A DNA stretch of 64,000 nt from Spirogloea muscicola (taxonomy: Eukaryota; Streptophyta; Zygnematophyceae; Spirogloeales; Spirogloeaceae), in the NCBI GenBank assembly GCA_009602725.1, contig WELB01000013.1, positions 1,047,566 through 1,111,565 on the forward strand, written 5' to 3'. Below, piece by piece: positions 11,701 through 23,800 of this stretch. A program made the translations under genes and the position numbers. The notes below the pieces were generated by a model. The model saw only the letters and a program-made list of their open reading frames with translations, did no database searches and was not told the origin of the DNA. How positions within the stretch are numbered: position 1 is the stretch's first letter; each line of letters starts with the position of its first letter.

Positions 11701-14700
11701 CAACAGCAAGGAGCTATTGCTGTAACGCCCCTACTCGTTACGTGACGTTTAATCTTGGATAAAACGCTAATGCGTAGTAATGGTACGCGGCCCAGTATCG
11801 TTAGACTCCCGCGCCCGACTCACGCGTGCGACTCGTGGGCGACGCGCGACGTTGACGCGCGGCGCGCCAGAGGTGGAGCTGCTCGGCGGTCTGTCAGCGG
11901 TGCCGCCGTCGCATCGCCGCCGCACCGGCGGAGCCGCCGCCGTATCGCCGCCGCATTGCCGCCGCACCACCAGTGCGGCCAGCGTATCGCCGCCGTATCG
12001 CCGCCGCACCACCGGTGCGGCCAGCGCATCGCCGCCGCATCGCGAGGTGCTACCGGACTTGTAGTGACACGCTTGTGACGCGTGTGGCGCCGCGACGCCG
12101 CCTGGCGGCACCGCGCCGCGCAGGGCGGCGCCGCCTGCCCTCACAATTGTATCCCCCTTGTCGGGCCCGCCTTCTCGAAGGTGGGCTTTCAGGCGAGCCT
12201 CCTAGAAACCCCTGGGGAGAGTGGCACTATGAGTAGGGCTGAGACCAAACTCGGGGTACCCGGTCCAAGTCAGCAAAACCCACGCGAGAGATTGGCGCGC
12301 AGTCCTGCTGCTGCCTGCTGCCGCAGCTCGTCGACGCAACCCCGCTGCTGCCTGCTGCTGCAGCCCGACGCCGCAATGCGTCCTGCGGATCTTCAACGGC
12401 TCTCCTGAAGGTAGACTGTGGCTACTCCCTTTGGAGACAGGTGCTGGCCCGTATCGAGAGTTGAGTTGCCGCTTGTCGGCGGCGCCTCAAGGCAAGGTAT
12501 TCCCCGCTGCGTGTAAGTGTGGTGCTTCTCTGTGCTGGGGCTTTCGTCTCAAAACCCCAGCGACCGACTACAGTCAGGACGTTCTAATTCCTAAGTGTGT
12601 GTGTAGGGATCAGAACGTCACACTTGCTCTCCCGTAGCGAAGCTACGCTCTGCAGGACAAAGCAGGCTACCTTCAAATGCTACGGGGTGACCCTCTTGCA
12701 AAAGGACGGCAAGACGCGTCACTACTTCAGATGGCACGCCTTCTCGAGGCAAGGCCAAAACGGGTGGATGCACACGGACCCGTTTCTTAACCTCAAATGC
12801 CCTCTGGCACTCGGACGTCCACACCCAGAATACGTCCTTACGAGTGAGCTGGGTAAGAGGAGATTCCATACTCCGTACCCTTACAGGAACTTACAAAGTA
12901 CTTTGCAAATTTCACGAAGGAACGTATCTGTGGCACATTCCGTGGCGCAATGACTACTACAGTCCTTCACTACTTGGTGAGATTGACGCGAATCCCATGT
13001 TTGTTTTACAAGATGCCCTATGTATGGTCTGGCCGGTCATACACAATCTTGGCACACGGTTGATTTGCGCGCAGCAATTGCAGTACATGCTGCAGGCGGA
13101 GTACGTGATTTTCAGGCGTTCTACTGAACACCAGTGTGCCTTTTACCAGCACAGAGTCACACCGTAGGCCGTGTGACTCTGTGCTTCAAGACTTTGATCA
13201 TCACAACGTGACACGCGGCAAGTGCTTTCGGTGAAACCAAAAGGGAGCATCTTGCATCAGAAGTAACCAAGCGGCCTACAACAAGCCGACCACGAAACTT
13301 GCTTAGGTGTGAGACGAAATTGGTCGTCACCAGTTGGCAAAGCGGGGAGATATACGCATAAGCTTCCGCAAGAAGATTTCACATATCGTCAATGCTTAGC
13401 AGAAGGTATGCTATCTTGACAGTAGGCTTGTTCAGAACTCATGCTCGATGCACATGGAAGACTCCAGCTTTCTTCACAACTAAGTTGATGGGTGCATCGC
13501 ACGACGATTGTCAAGAGTCATACGATGTGGGCCAAAGACTCCCATTGTCACAGCCTGACACTGAACTGGAAGTGTCCGAGCGGTTCACAACAAGCCGAAT
13601 CGGAACTTTCCCAGGCGTAACACAAAGGTGGTGATATCCTCTCACAAATCGAGAGAGCAAATTAGATTTGCTCCTCGGAGACAATCACACAGATCATTAA
13701 TGCCAGGCAAAGGAAATCGGTTGGTGACAATGAGCTTTCTTAGAGCTCGATGCTGAATGCACATCCGATCTCTACCACAGTGCTTCACAAAAGGATAGGT
13801 GCACGACACGGCCACTGATAAGGCTTACTATCCCCGTACTTCAGCAAGTCCGCCAATTGGAATTGCTTCTCTCAACACTCGAGTACTCAGTCGATACCAG
13901 AGGGCAGCACGGCGGCAGAGCGCTGGACAGAAGAGGAGGCCCCCGTCCAGAGGAGTTCGGCAAATATATCCAATTACTTTGGTGACTGATTGTCAAGAGC
14001 TGCACCAGGCGAGGCATCCACACGTACAACAGAGTCAGGGGGAGACTCATTACTCATCATCAGATTCAAGTACACAGCCAAAGCTGGATGCGTGTGAAGG
14101 TACATCTTTAACGACAGCTGGTGCTTTTCAGAGTGCAAAGATGCTGTTCAAAGCATCCAATAAAAGTCAACATTTGGCATGCAAAGGCGGAGACAAGCAC
14201 GCACCAACAGTACTCTGTTGCACTAGCCAGCTGCCGGCAGTTTAATGCCGGCAGCTTTCCAGCTACAAGTGCACAGGGATACTCAGCACTTAGCTGGGGT
14301 AATGGTCCAATTCTCGCTGCCTAGCAATATGGCCAACGTTACAGGCCACTCGGGCAGGACGCTGGGACCCACATGGTCTTGTCCATGCCCGCCGTGTGGC
14401 ATAACACGTGGTCAATACAGAGGGTATGCTGGCGAGAGTTGACCAAGCAGTGGCTGCAGAGGCCGTTGACAACATTTGCCAAGCGGGGCTCCCCAAGCTT
14501 ATGCAAAATAGCTGTGATATCACATAATCAACAGCTGCAGACTGTCAATGACTTCCACTGGAAGTAGGTGATACCGTATTGCTGGTGACCAAGGCCACAC
14601 ACAGGCCTTGAGGTCAATGAAGACGGCAGACAGCCACGTTCCACATCGCACGAAGTGCCAAGCAAAATACTGCCAGCGACTGGAGTGTGCACTCAGCAGC

Positions 14701-16284
14701 CGCGAACACCTGAGGTACAGCAAGGTGAGTGCCAAAGCAGAAATCACCCATGCCGAGGCATCAACAACACCACAATTCATCACAAATTTTACAACGTCCA
14801 TGGGCACATAGCCATTCTTAGGCCAGCTTATAACGGGTTGTACCACACCAGGGCCCATGTCTTACACATTAGACAAGTGGGTGCTGGCCAGCTCGTGTTA
14901 CACAGCAGCACAGCTGATAGCTGATATACAGGCGACGCATGGCGTGTATTGGCACACAAGCCACATGTCACCAAGCAACGAATACCAAGTTGGCGAAAAC
15001 GACCAAGTACTTCGGCGCCAGGACGCAGTGGCTCACAAGCCACGTGTCGCCTAGATACTTGACAAGTCAATGGCATTCTGTAAATATGGTCACTAAGCTT
15101 GGAAGAAGTTCCCAATATCATGAGATCCCCCGGGGTGGACTTCTTCACCGGAGTTTGCCACTAGGCAGGGTCACACACAGAGAGGTGGTCACATTCCCAA
15201 CGCCGGATGTGAAAGGTTTGCCGTACAAACAAGCTGTACCACTATCTCAAAGCCAGGTGTTGAGGCTGCTCCTGTTTGCTTTCTAGCCGACCCGGCAGGT
15301 GGAGACCGGGCACATGCAGTGGAATTCGGCAGCAACAATAACAGGTAGACATGGCTGGTAGAGACGGCTGAACACATCACAGTCGTGACTACGGGTGCAG
15401 CAGGTAGAGACAGTTGGGCACATCCAACCGTAGCTTCGGCAGCACCAGGCATTTAGCCTACAGAAGATGCAGAGATTGCTTGCCCCACCACATGGGCGAG
15501 CAGTTTGCACATCTCCTAGCAACCCCCACACACGAGGGCTGGCAGCAGGACCCCTCGGACCAGCAGCCTCATACTGGTCCATCAAGCCCATAGAGCGGTG
15601 CGCCTCCTTGAAGTCGGACATCCAGGGCTGGCGATTGGAGCCCCGACAGCTCATCAAACCACTTCCTCGACCTTGGTAGGTCGAACAGGCGGTAGAAGGG
15701 GACTAGGTGGCGCACTTGAGTCAGCCGACTCCATGCCTTTATACCAAGATACTGAGGGATCAAGTTTTTGGTGTATATAACATATCCGCCGAGACAAGAC
15801 TACCACAATCGCTGAGCAAGGCCCGTGCAATAGGCAAGCAAGCATGGTAGCCCGCCAGATCATGCCCTTGAACAACAAAGCTGTAAAAGCAGACTGAGGG
15901 AGGGCACCAGGCGAGCGTACCGAGCAGCGCCTGGCCGACAGTCAGATGTTGCAACCGCCCACCTGCGGCCGGTTGCAACACCGTGCTTCATAGGCCGGCA
16001 ACGTCCCCGCTACAGGTGGTTACGCAGGCGAAATACTGACCAGAAATAATATTGCTCCCGGGAAGAAGAGTTACACCGCATCTCAAAGACCTGGTGCTGG
16101 ATGTCGAAGGCGAAAGGTTGGCACACTTGCCGCTTCGCCAAGGACGGCTCCACGTCCACACTGGAAAATCTCCACGTTTACATATAATAATTAGTCCAGC
16201 ATTCAGAAGAATCCTTGCACTATCAGTTGTGAACTAAGTTCTGACGAGGCTGGCTAAAAGCAAGAACTCTCCTGATCTCAATTT
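8798..16284 (-). mobile_element. Ty3/gypsy chromovirus fossil(s), subfamilies C and B, internal region
   Basis: Minus-strand order from the left: chromodomain and integrase tail (8,930-9,520); a B-type LTR piece (about 9,545-10,056); a second chromodomain (10,280-10,480); integrase (10,550-11,160); RNase H (11,340-11,735 and after 12,622); reverse transcriptase (to about 13,100); protease region (about 13,800-14,900); gag (15,200-15,760); and a weak primer-binding site near 16,265. A solo S LTR interrupts RNase H at 11,721-12,622. The two chromodomain ends imply at least two overlapping elements. It is old, with many breaks. Confidence 0.75.
11721..12622 (+). mobile_element. Solo LTR, subfamily S, with target-site duplication
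   Basis: A 902-base block from TGTAACGCCC to AACGTCACA interrupts the RNase H region of a minus-strand element. Flanks are ATTGC (11,716-11,720) and CTTGC (12,623-12,627), a 4/5 match to a 5-base duplication. The related minus-strand element at 23,530 has CTTGC uninterrupted at the equivalent spot. The LTR holds a repeated block of about 45-48 bases (CGCCGCCGTATCGCCGCCGC and variants, 11,935-12,035). It is related to 18,996-19,677 (shared TCGGGCCCGCCTTC and ACCCCTGGGGAGAGTGGCAC). Confidence 0.85.
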
Positions 16285-16409
16285 AATGTTCATCCCTATA
16301 CACACATTTAGTTTTACTATGTCCTGTTTGCGGTTCGAACATAGGGTTGAGACAACTCTCATACAAAAGACGCGATACGCCAACAAACGCACACATGGCG
16401 CAGCGAAAG
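16285..16409 (-). mobile_element. First part of a C-type LTR, split by the B element
   Basis: The sequence resembles the start of the LTR at 31,790-32,148 (ATCCCTATACACACA..., then GTCCTGTTTG, then CGCACATAGCGCAGCG). It stops at GCGAAAG. The LTR resumes at 27,515 with GGAAGTCTTACCCTGAGG, which is what follows in uninterrupted copies. Confidence 0.75.
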
Positions 16410-16779
16410 TGTGACGTCCTGATCCCTGTACATGCAGTTAGGGGTTAGTACGTCCTTACTGGCTTCGGACCTAGGGGGTTTAGGAACTAACCCCCCACAT
16501 AGTGGAGCGCCAACGCACACGGTGCACTAAAGTGCATCACATAGCACAGCGGAAGTCTTACCCTGAGGCGCCGTCAGAAGGCGGCGACTCCACAGAGGGT
16601 CTGGAATTAGCAGCTGGCCCTAGATGGGTCGCAATCGTGGCACTTACGTAGAGCCGGCGATGTCCGCAACAGCGGGCTGCGGCGACAGGCTGGGCAGCAG
16701 ACGGCAGCAGTAGGGCTGGGGCGGCGGCTGCGGCAGCAGGCAAGCAGGCCTATGCCTCTCTCAAATGGGAATACGACTG

Positions 16780-16945
16780 GCGCGTGACGCGCGAGGTGCG
16801 GGCTCGCGTGGCGCGAGCCTGACGAATGGTACACGAGTCCTGGGGACTGGCGCGTGCCGCGCGTAAGTGGCGCGTGCCGCGCGTGACTGGCGCGTGAAGC
16901 GCGTGACTGGCGTGTGGCGCGCGTGAAGCCGCGCGTGAAGCCGCT
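16780..16945. repeat. About 20-base GGCGCGTG tandem repeats inside B LTRs
   Basis: Units close to GACTGGCGCGTGCCGCGCGT are repeated head to tail. The same array, with a different number and order of units, is in the LTRs at 9,955-10,025 and 27,305-27,470. The units are rich in CGCG and partly self-complementary. Copy number differs between LTRs of the same subfamily. Confidence 0.8.
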
Positions 16946-18995
16946 TTCCGGTACCGTTTGGGTTTCCAAACAGGGGGGACGTTACATTCCTCTCCGCTTA
17001 GATTTTAACGTCCTCGGGAACACGGATACAGTACGGAGGAGTCAAACCGAAGACATTAATTACTTCTGCGGGTGCGTCCAATACTGCGACGCAAGGGGGT
17101 CACCACACGCCCCTGTAAAAGATACCTACGTAGAATGGACGGACAATTAACAAGACTGGCCGAAGGTTCCGCGTATTGTGTTCAGGCCATAGCCTAACCA
17201 CTTGACAAAATACTCTTGGGACTTAGTGAGACAAGATCTCTTCCACCTAAAATTCAAGATCATCCTCGATGACTAGTGGAGGTGGGGGCGGTTGGACACG
17301 ACCATCCAAAAGGAAGGCCCTCAGCTGAGACACGTGGAAGACGTTGTGGACCTTCAATGCACCGGTGTCTTCAACTCGTAGGACACCTTGCCCACAAGGC
17401 GTATTACTGCAAATGGTCCAACCCACTGCCCGCAAGGATAAGTGCTTCGTGCTCAGCAGCACTTGCGCACCAACATCGAAGGACACGTCCTTTCGATGTT
17501 TGTCAGCATAAGCCTTCTGGCGACTCTGGGCAATTTCCAAGAAATGCCAAGCTCGTCTCTGAGCCTCCAAGAGGGTCCCAGTAAAGGCTACCGCGGCGGG
17601 AACTGGTTTCGGCTTCCCCACCTGAAGCGGAGCTCGGGGATACTGACCATAGTTGAGGAAATGGAGTCTCTTTGGTGGACGCATGATAGGCATTGTTCAC
17701 AGCATAATCAGCTGGAGCCAAATAGTCATCCCAGTCAGTCTCGCTAGAATTGACAAAGTGCCTCAACATGTCCTCAAGAACTCGATTCATTCGCTCAATT
17801 TGGCCATCCGTTTGTGGATGGAAGGCTGTGGACATGGACTGCTTCGTGCCAATAAGCTTGCAGACTTCTTTCCAGAAGTGACCTGTAAAGCGAGGATCGC
17901 GGTCCGAGACCAGCCTCTCAGGTACTCCATGTAGCTTCCACACCTTATCCACAAAGATGCCAGCGAACTCCTTTGCCGATGCCCGCGTAGTAGTGGGAGC
18001 AAAATGCACCTTTTACTCAAGCGATCCACAAAGACGACAATGGCATCATAGCCGGTCCGCGTCTTAGGCAATTGTGTGATAAAATCCTCACTTACATCAG
18101 ACCAATTCCGCTCCGGAATCTGCAAGGGCTGAAGTATTCCGACAGGCTTGCCAGAGATTGGCTTACTACGCTGGCCACAAAGCTTGCCACAAAAGCGCGC
18201 ACCTGGGCTGAAAAGCCCTTCCACCAAAAGAGGCGTCGCACAGCCTGTTCGGTTTTGCTCACTCCCAAATGACCACTGTAAGGCGTATCATGCAGCTCCT
18301 GCACTATGTCTGTGCGCAAGGCATTGCAGTTCGGGACCACAATAGCGTCACCTTGCCTTTGTCATCAGTGAGGGTGCTTAAGTTGGCGGCTTCAGCAAAC
18401 CATGGGTCTGTGCCATACCCTTTACAGATACGCACGTAGAGCTCAGAGAGCTCAGCCGTGGTGTGCCGAGAAGCTTGACGAGTCGGACGCAGTCCTGCAG
18501 CCCGCACTCCAGAAGCATGCAAGGAAGCCAACGCATCAGCGCCGTGAATGTTACGACTCACAGGGTCTGCAACATTAAGACGTCCAGGGCGATAACCCAC
18601 TGGGAACAAATTGTGCCATGCACTCAGCCCATCGAGCTTGACGCCTAGTCAAATGCTGCTGCGTGAGGAACTATGTCAACGGGCAATGATCCGTGACAAC
18701 CGTAAATGCCAAACCTTCCAAATAGCAACGCCAGACACGTAAGGCGTGCACCACAGCCAGCAATTCCTGCTCGCCCGTAGTGTAATTTCGCTCTGCAGGG
18801 ATCAGCAGGCGACTCTCAAACGCTAACGGGTGACCCTCTTGCAAGAGCACGGCACCAATCCGGTCAAATAGGCATCGCAGACGAGTTCATATGGCACGCC
18901 TTCACGAGGAAAGGCCAGCACAGGCCTGAGATGTCAACGCCTGCTGTATTTCCTCAAATGCCCTCTGGCATTCGGACGACCAATCCCAAGGTACG

Positions 18996-19677
18996 TGTGA
19001 CGTCCCCGCCGTTACGGGACGCTTAACTTCGAGTTAAGCGCCGCGCAAGGTGTCGCGCGGTGTGACGCGCCTGCTGACGATGTGACGTGCAGGCGCGCCG
19101 CCTCCAGCCGAGGCGGCGAACCTGGTCTTCCAGAGCGGAGCTTCTCGGCATATTCCTGATTCTGCCGTCGTGCCCGCAATNGCACCGCAGGGCGGCCGCC
19201 GCCTCCAGAAGGGAGCCGCGTGGTCTGCCCTCGCACTAGATTTCCCGTATCGGGCCCGCCTTCCGAAGGTGGGCCTGAGACGAACCTCCCAGAGACCCCT
19301 GGGGAGGGTGGCACATGAAGCACTATAAGTAGGGCTGAGAGCGGACTCAGAAGGAACTCGGTCAATCTCAGTGAAGCCCGCGAGAGAGAGGCGCAGCCCT
19401 GCTGCCGCCTGCTGCTGCAGCCCGTCGCCGCATCCTGTCGTCGCGGACTTTCGACGGCTCTCTGTGAGTAAGACTGTGACTGCTCCTTTGGGGACAGTCG
19501 CTGGCCCGTACCTGTGAGGTGAGTCGCTGCCTGTCGGCAGCGCTTCAGGGCGAGACTTCCGCTGCGTATCACACGTGGTGCTTTCACTGTGCTGGGGGTT
19601 TGTCTCTAATCCCCTGACAGAAACCAAAAAGGACGTACTGAACCCTGACTATGCTGTTAAGGGTCAGGGCCGTTACA
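18996..19677 (+). mobile_element. Solo LTR, subfamily S, with target-site duplication
   Basis: A 682-base block from TGTGACGTCC to GCCGTTACA lies inside the reverse transcriptase region of the nested A element. Flanks are GTACG (18,991-18,995) and ATACG (19,678-19,682), a 4/5 five-base duplication; the uninterrupted equivalent at 34,960-34,975 has this word once. It belongs to the same subfamily as 11,721-12,622 and lies in the same orientation, opposite to its host. One N is present near 19,181. Confidence 0.88.
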
Positions 19678-20744
19678 ATACGTCCTTATGAGTCAGCTTC
19701 GTAAGAGGAACTGCCAAGGTCCCATAGGGCGCTGTGGACGTGGCCGTGAGGAAGAGGGACCTGCCGCCGGGCAGTCCCTGAGCTGATGGCTTTTGGCACC
19801 GCACTTGAAGCAGCCAGCGCCTTTTACCCGCGGCTTGTGGAAGTCGCCTTGAGGTCGAGCGTTCAAGCCGTGCCTCGGGTCGAACCCCTTCTTGCCGCGT
19901 TCTGCATCAAAGCCGCCTGCCTCCAGCAGGGGACGCTTGCTCGGACCGGCAATGTCCGGCGTGCTAAGCACCTTGCGGGCATGCTCCACCATCTTGGTGA
20001 AGTCCGAACAGGTTGCGCCGTCGCGGAATCCACCGCGACCGATTGCGGAAGCGAGTAGGCAGTCCAGCCTTAAAACGCTGGCATTGGTCATAGATGGGCT
20101 TCATTGGCTCGCTGCGTAGCTTCGACAGCAGCAGACGGAAGCGCCGCACATAGGGCTCAAAGCCCTCGCTTCCCTCGCCCCTCATGCGGAGAGCATCCAG
20201 CTCATCGCGGGCGCGCAGCTCTGCGTGTGGGTCGCCATAGGCCGACGTTAGCGAGTTGCAACAGAAGTCCCAGCCATTGTACTCCTCGGGCGTCGAGCCC
20301 TTCTTCAGAAAATTTCACCACTCCCGGGGCTCCCCCGTGAGATAGGTAGCAGCGAGGCGCACGTGTGCCCCTGCGTCTGTGTTGGAGCACACGAACCATT
20401 CATCCATCTCATCGAGCCGTGGCTGCAACCCTCCCCGATCATCGTGACCGGAGAATTGTCTGGGTGCATGGGCCCTGGCAAGTCCATGCTCAGGGTCGCC
20501 GCTGCCCTTGCGCATCAGATGCAACGAGGCATTCACCTCTTGCATATGCCGCTCTTCGGCGCGCTGCCGGACGAGGAGGGCGCGCTGCTCCGCGCAGATC
20601 CTCGCAAAAAGCCGGTGTTGAGCTGGGTCTGTCGTAGGCTGGGCTGCTGCCAGATCCCGCGTGAGGAGTGCAACGCGTTGCAGGTCCCCAGCCGACAAGC
20701 CCTCCTGGCCTCCGGCTCCCAGCTCGACGTGCCCCTCTTGGGCA

Positions 20745-20850
20745 CGCGCCCCTCTTGGGCGTGCCCCGCTTGGGCGTGCCCCTCGTGGGCGTGCCCCGCT
20801 TGGGCGTGCCCCTCGTGGGCGTGCCCCTCGTGGGCGTGCCCCTCGTGGGC
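20745..20850 (-). repeat. 15-base tandem repeat in gag encoding His-rich pentapeptides
   Basis: Read on the minus strand, the gag frame carries about seven units alternating GHAHE and GHAQA. The DNA alternates GGCGTGCCCCTCGTG and GGCGTGCCCCGCTTG. Neighbouring gag sequence is otherwise Ala/Arg/Gln-rich. The equivalent gag region at 6,774-7,037 has far fewer such units. Confidence 0.8.
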
Positions 20851-23800
20851 GTGCTCTGCAGCAGCCGCTGCCTCAGCAGCCGACCGCTCTGCCTCCCGAG
20901 GAGGGCTCGGCCGCGCACTGGAGGTGTGCGATACCATGCTGTCTGAAGGAGACTGAGTGATCAATTCAGGCTCCGACAGTCAGCAAATCACACACTCCAT
21001 ACTGCAATACAGGACATCGCAAGACTGGTGCACCAGCGAGCGAGCAAGCAAGGCAGCGCGCCACTCCACACCTCAATCAGCAGGCAGGCAGACAACCGCA
21101 GATATGACCAGGACCGATGCACACGTTTACTGCTGGCCACACGACTGACCTTACCACCCAAAGGCTGCAGGCTCTAGCCACACCTCAAAAGAAGCGAACG
21201 CAGCAAGTAGTCCTCAAGGATCAGTCGGTCCATCTGGCGTTGGTCGTTGCTGGCTCACTGCGCGAAGATGGCTCCGCACCCGGCGCTTCCGCTGAGCCAC
21301 CTCACGGACCAACGTCCGGCAAGCACTTTATCATTGACAGAAAAAGGTCAGCACATCATGGTGATCCTTGCATCATCAGCGGCGAGCACAATAAGTCACA
21401 AGCGCGATGGATGCAAGACCGCCTCTGATACCAAATGTAAGGAACCTCGCCCTACACACGCAGTTAGGGTGAGCAGTCCTTCTTGAGTTCGGCCGTAGGG
21501 GGTTTAGGGACCAACCCACTACACAGGCAAAGCACTAGCGCATAGGCGCAGCAGAAGACAGGCCCCGTGGCGCCGCCATCCGGCGGCGACTCACCCTCCT
21601 GGGCGCAGGCCGGCGCAGCAGGCCCCGCAGCAGTGTGCGGCGGCGGCTGCAGCGGCGAGCAGCGGCAAGGCTGCTCCTGGGCTTCACCGGTTCGAACTCC
21701 TTTCGAGCCTCTGCCCCAAGGCTCTTCGTGCTTCCCCGTGCCACCCCCCCCCGCCAGGGGTGTAAGCGGGTCGCCCCATGGCCTGCCTTGCGGAGGGCCA
21801 AAGATCCTCCCTTGAACGGGCGGATCCTAGCGAGGGGTATTTCTGGACGGGCGGGACCCGCCTCTGGGCGGGCCACTTGCCCGGCAAGCCAGCCCGCCAA
21901 CTGGCGGGCCCACTTGTCCCAAATAGCCGGTCATGTTATGCCAACAGAGGCATGTTGCCTAGCCAAACGGCTGTTTCATTACACTTACGTTGCCCACGGA
22001 GATTGTCGCGGTGAGACAAGGGGAGGTTGGGGCGGTTGAACACGACCATCCGATTGGATTGGCTCGAGCTGGGACACATGAAATGCTCTGTGGCCTTTCC
22101 ATTGTACCGAAGTATCCAGCTCATGTGCGACCTTGCCGACCAGGCGCAAAACACGAAAGGGTCCAACCACGTTGGCAGCAAGTAAGGCGTGCCTACAGCC
22201 CGCATGAAGAGATGCTGTGTGCTTAAGAGCACTTGAGCACCCACGTCGAAAACTATATGGCGACGACGTCGATCAGCATACTGTTTTTGCCGTTGCTGGG
22301 CAATCTGCAAGCATTGCCTAGCCCTCCGCTGAGCTTCCAGGAGGTTGCCGGTAAAAGTTACTGCGGCTGGCACACGTTCCGGCATCCCCACCTGTAAAGG
22401 TGCTCGGGGATGCTGACCGTAATTAAGAAGGGTGTGTTCTTAGTGGAGTCATGGAAGGCATTGTTCACGGCGTACTCCGCTGGAGCAAGATACTGGTCCC
22501 ATTTCTTTGGCTGGGCTTTACAAAATGTCATAATATGTCTTCCAACACCCGATTCATTCTTTCCGTCTGACCATCTGTTTGGGGGTGGAAAGCCGTGGAC
22601 ATGAATTGCTGGGTGCCAATCAGCCTGCACACTTTCCAGAAGCGCCTGTAAAGCGAGGGTCGCGGTCAGACACGATCCGCTGGGGGACTCCTTGCAGCTT
22701 CCGTACTCGGTCCACTGATATTCAGCAAAGTCCTTGGCTGACACCTTTGTGGTCGTAGGCCAAATTGCGCCATTCTACTCAGACGATCCAAAAGTACGAC
22801 AATAGCGTCGATGGCCGTTCCGCGTCATCGGCAACTGGGTGATAAAATCCACACTTGTGTCAGTTATCGGAGGAATCTCCAATGGTTGGAGCAACCCGGC
22901 AGGCTTACGAGAGCTTGCCTTACTGCGCTGGCAGGTGGCACAAGTCTTCACAAAAGATCCCACCTGGACTTTCAGGTCCGGCCACCAAAAGAGAAGCTGG
23001 ACAGCTTTCTTTGCCTATCCCATACCCAAATGACCACTATACGAAGGCTCATGCAGCTCTTATCAGATACTGCTGCACAAGGCATTGCAGTCGGGGACGT
23101 CAACGGCGTCACCTTGCCACCAGAAGCCTTGGTCATTTTATAAGATGCGTGTATTGGTTACATGTGCAAACCATGGGTCTGTGCCATACCCATCACGAAT
23201 ACGCACATACAGCTCAGAGAGATTGGCGGTGGACTGCTGCCGAGCCGCTCCACGAGTAGGCCGCACGTCTGCTGTCGGAACCCCTGAAGCGTGCACGACA
23301 GCCGCCACAACAGCCCCTGCAATGTTGCGGTTCACCAAGTCCGCAACATTCATACTTCCAGGGCGGTACACCCACTGGAAAAGGAATGTGGCCATGTACC
23401 TAGCCCACTGTGCTTGACGTCTGCTCAATTGCTGTTCTTTGTGAAAGTAGGTCAACGGGCAATGATCCTTTACAACCCTAAATACAACTCCCTCGAGTGC
23501 ATTGCCACACACGTATGGCGTGCACAACAGCAAGGAGCTCTTGCTCCACCGTAGTGTAGTTGCGCTATGCAAGACGAACTAGGCGACTTTCAAATACTAC
23601 ACGGTGACCCTTCTGCAAGAGAATGGCACCGATGCCGACCAAAGAGGCGTCACATACTACTTCAAGTGGCACGCCTTCTCAAGGTAAGGCCAAAACATGT
23701 GGATGCACCAGGACCCTTTTGATATCCTCGAATGCTTTCTGGCATTTGGACGTCCACACCCAGCGTCCTTACGAGTGAGCTTCGTAAGAGAAGATGCCAT

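Larger units (their letters stand above)
17225..21983 (-). mobile_element. Ty3/gypsy chromovirus fossil, subfamily A, nested in B
   Basis: The 5' LTR is 21,436-21,983 (548 bases, very similar to 32,149-32,695). The primer-binding site is at 21,422-21,433, with a leader to about 20,960. Gag is at 20,950-19,700, with a CCHC knuckle (CFKCGAKSHQLRDC, near 19,810) and a His-rich repeat. Then come RT/RNase H pieces (19,720-18,330), integrase (18,230-17,530) and the start of the chromodomain (near 17,240). Across its edges the host B sequence reads GGGACTTA (left) and CTTACGTTG (right), continuous in other B copies. It is interrupted by a solo S LTR. Broken in several places; younger than its B host. 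Confidence 0.8.

Noticed and set aside
11767-12236. Arg/Pro-rich open frames of up to 125 codons
   Set aside because: They lie inside a solo LTR with GC-rich tandem units and have no coding features.
19012-19627. Open frames near 190 codons on the minus strand
   Set aside because: They fall inside a solo LTR and contain an N; the element structure explains them.
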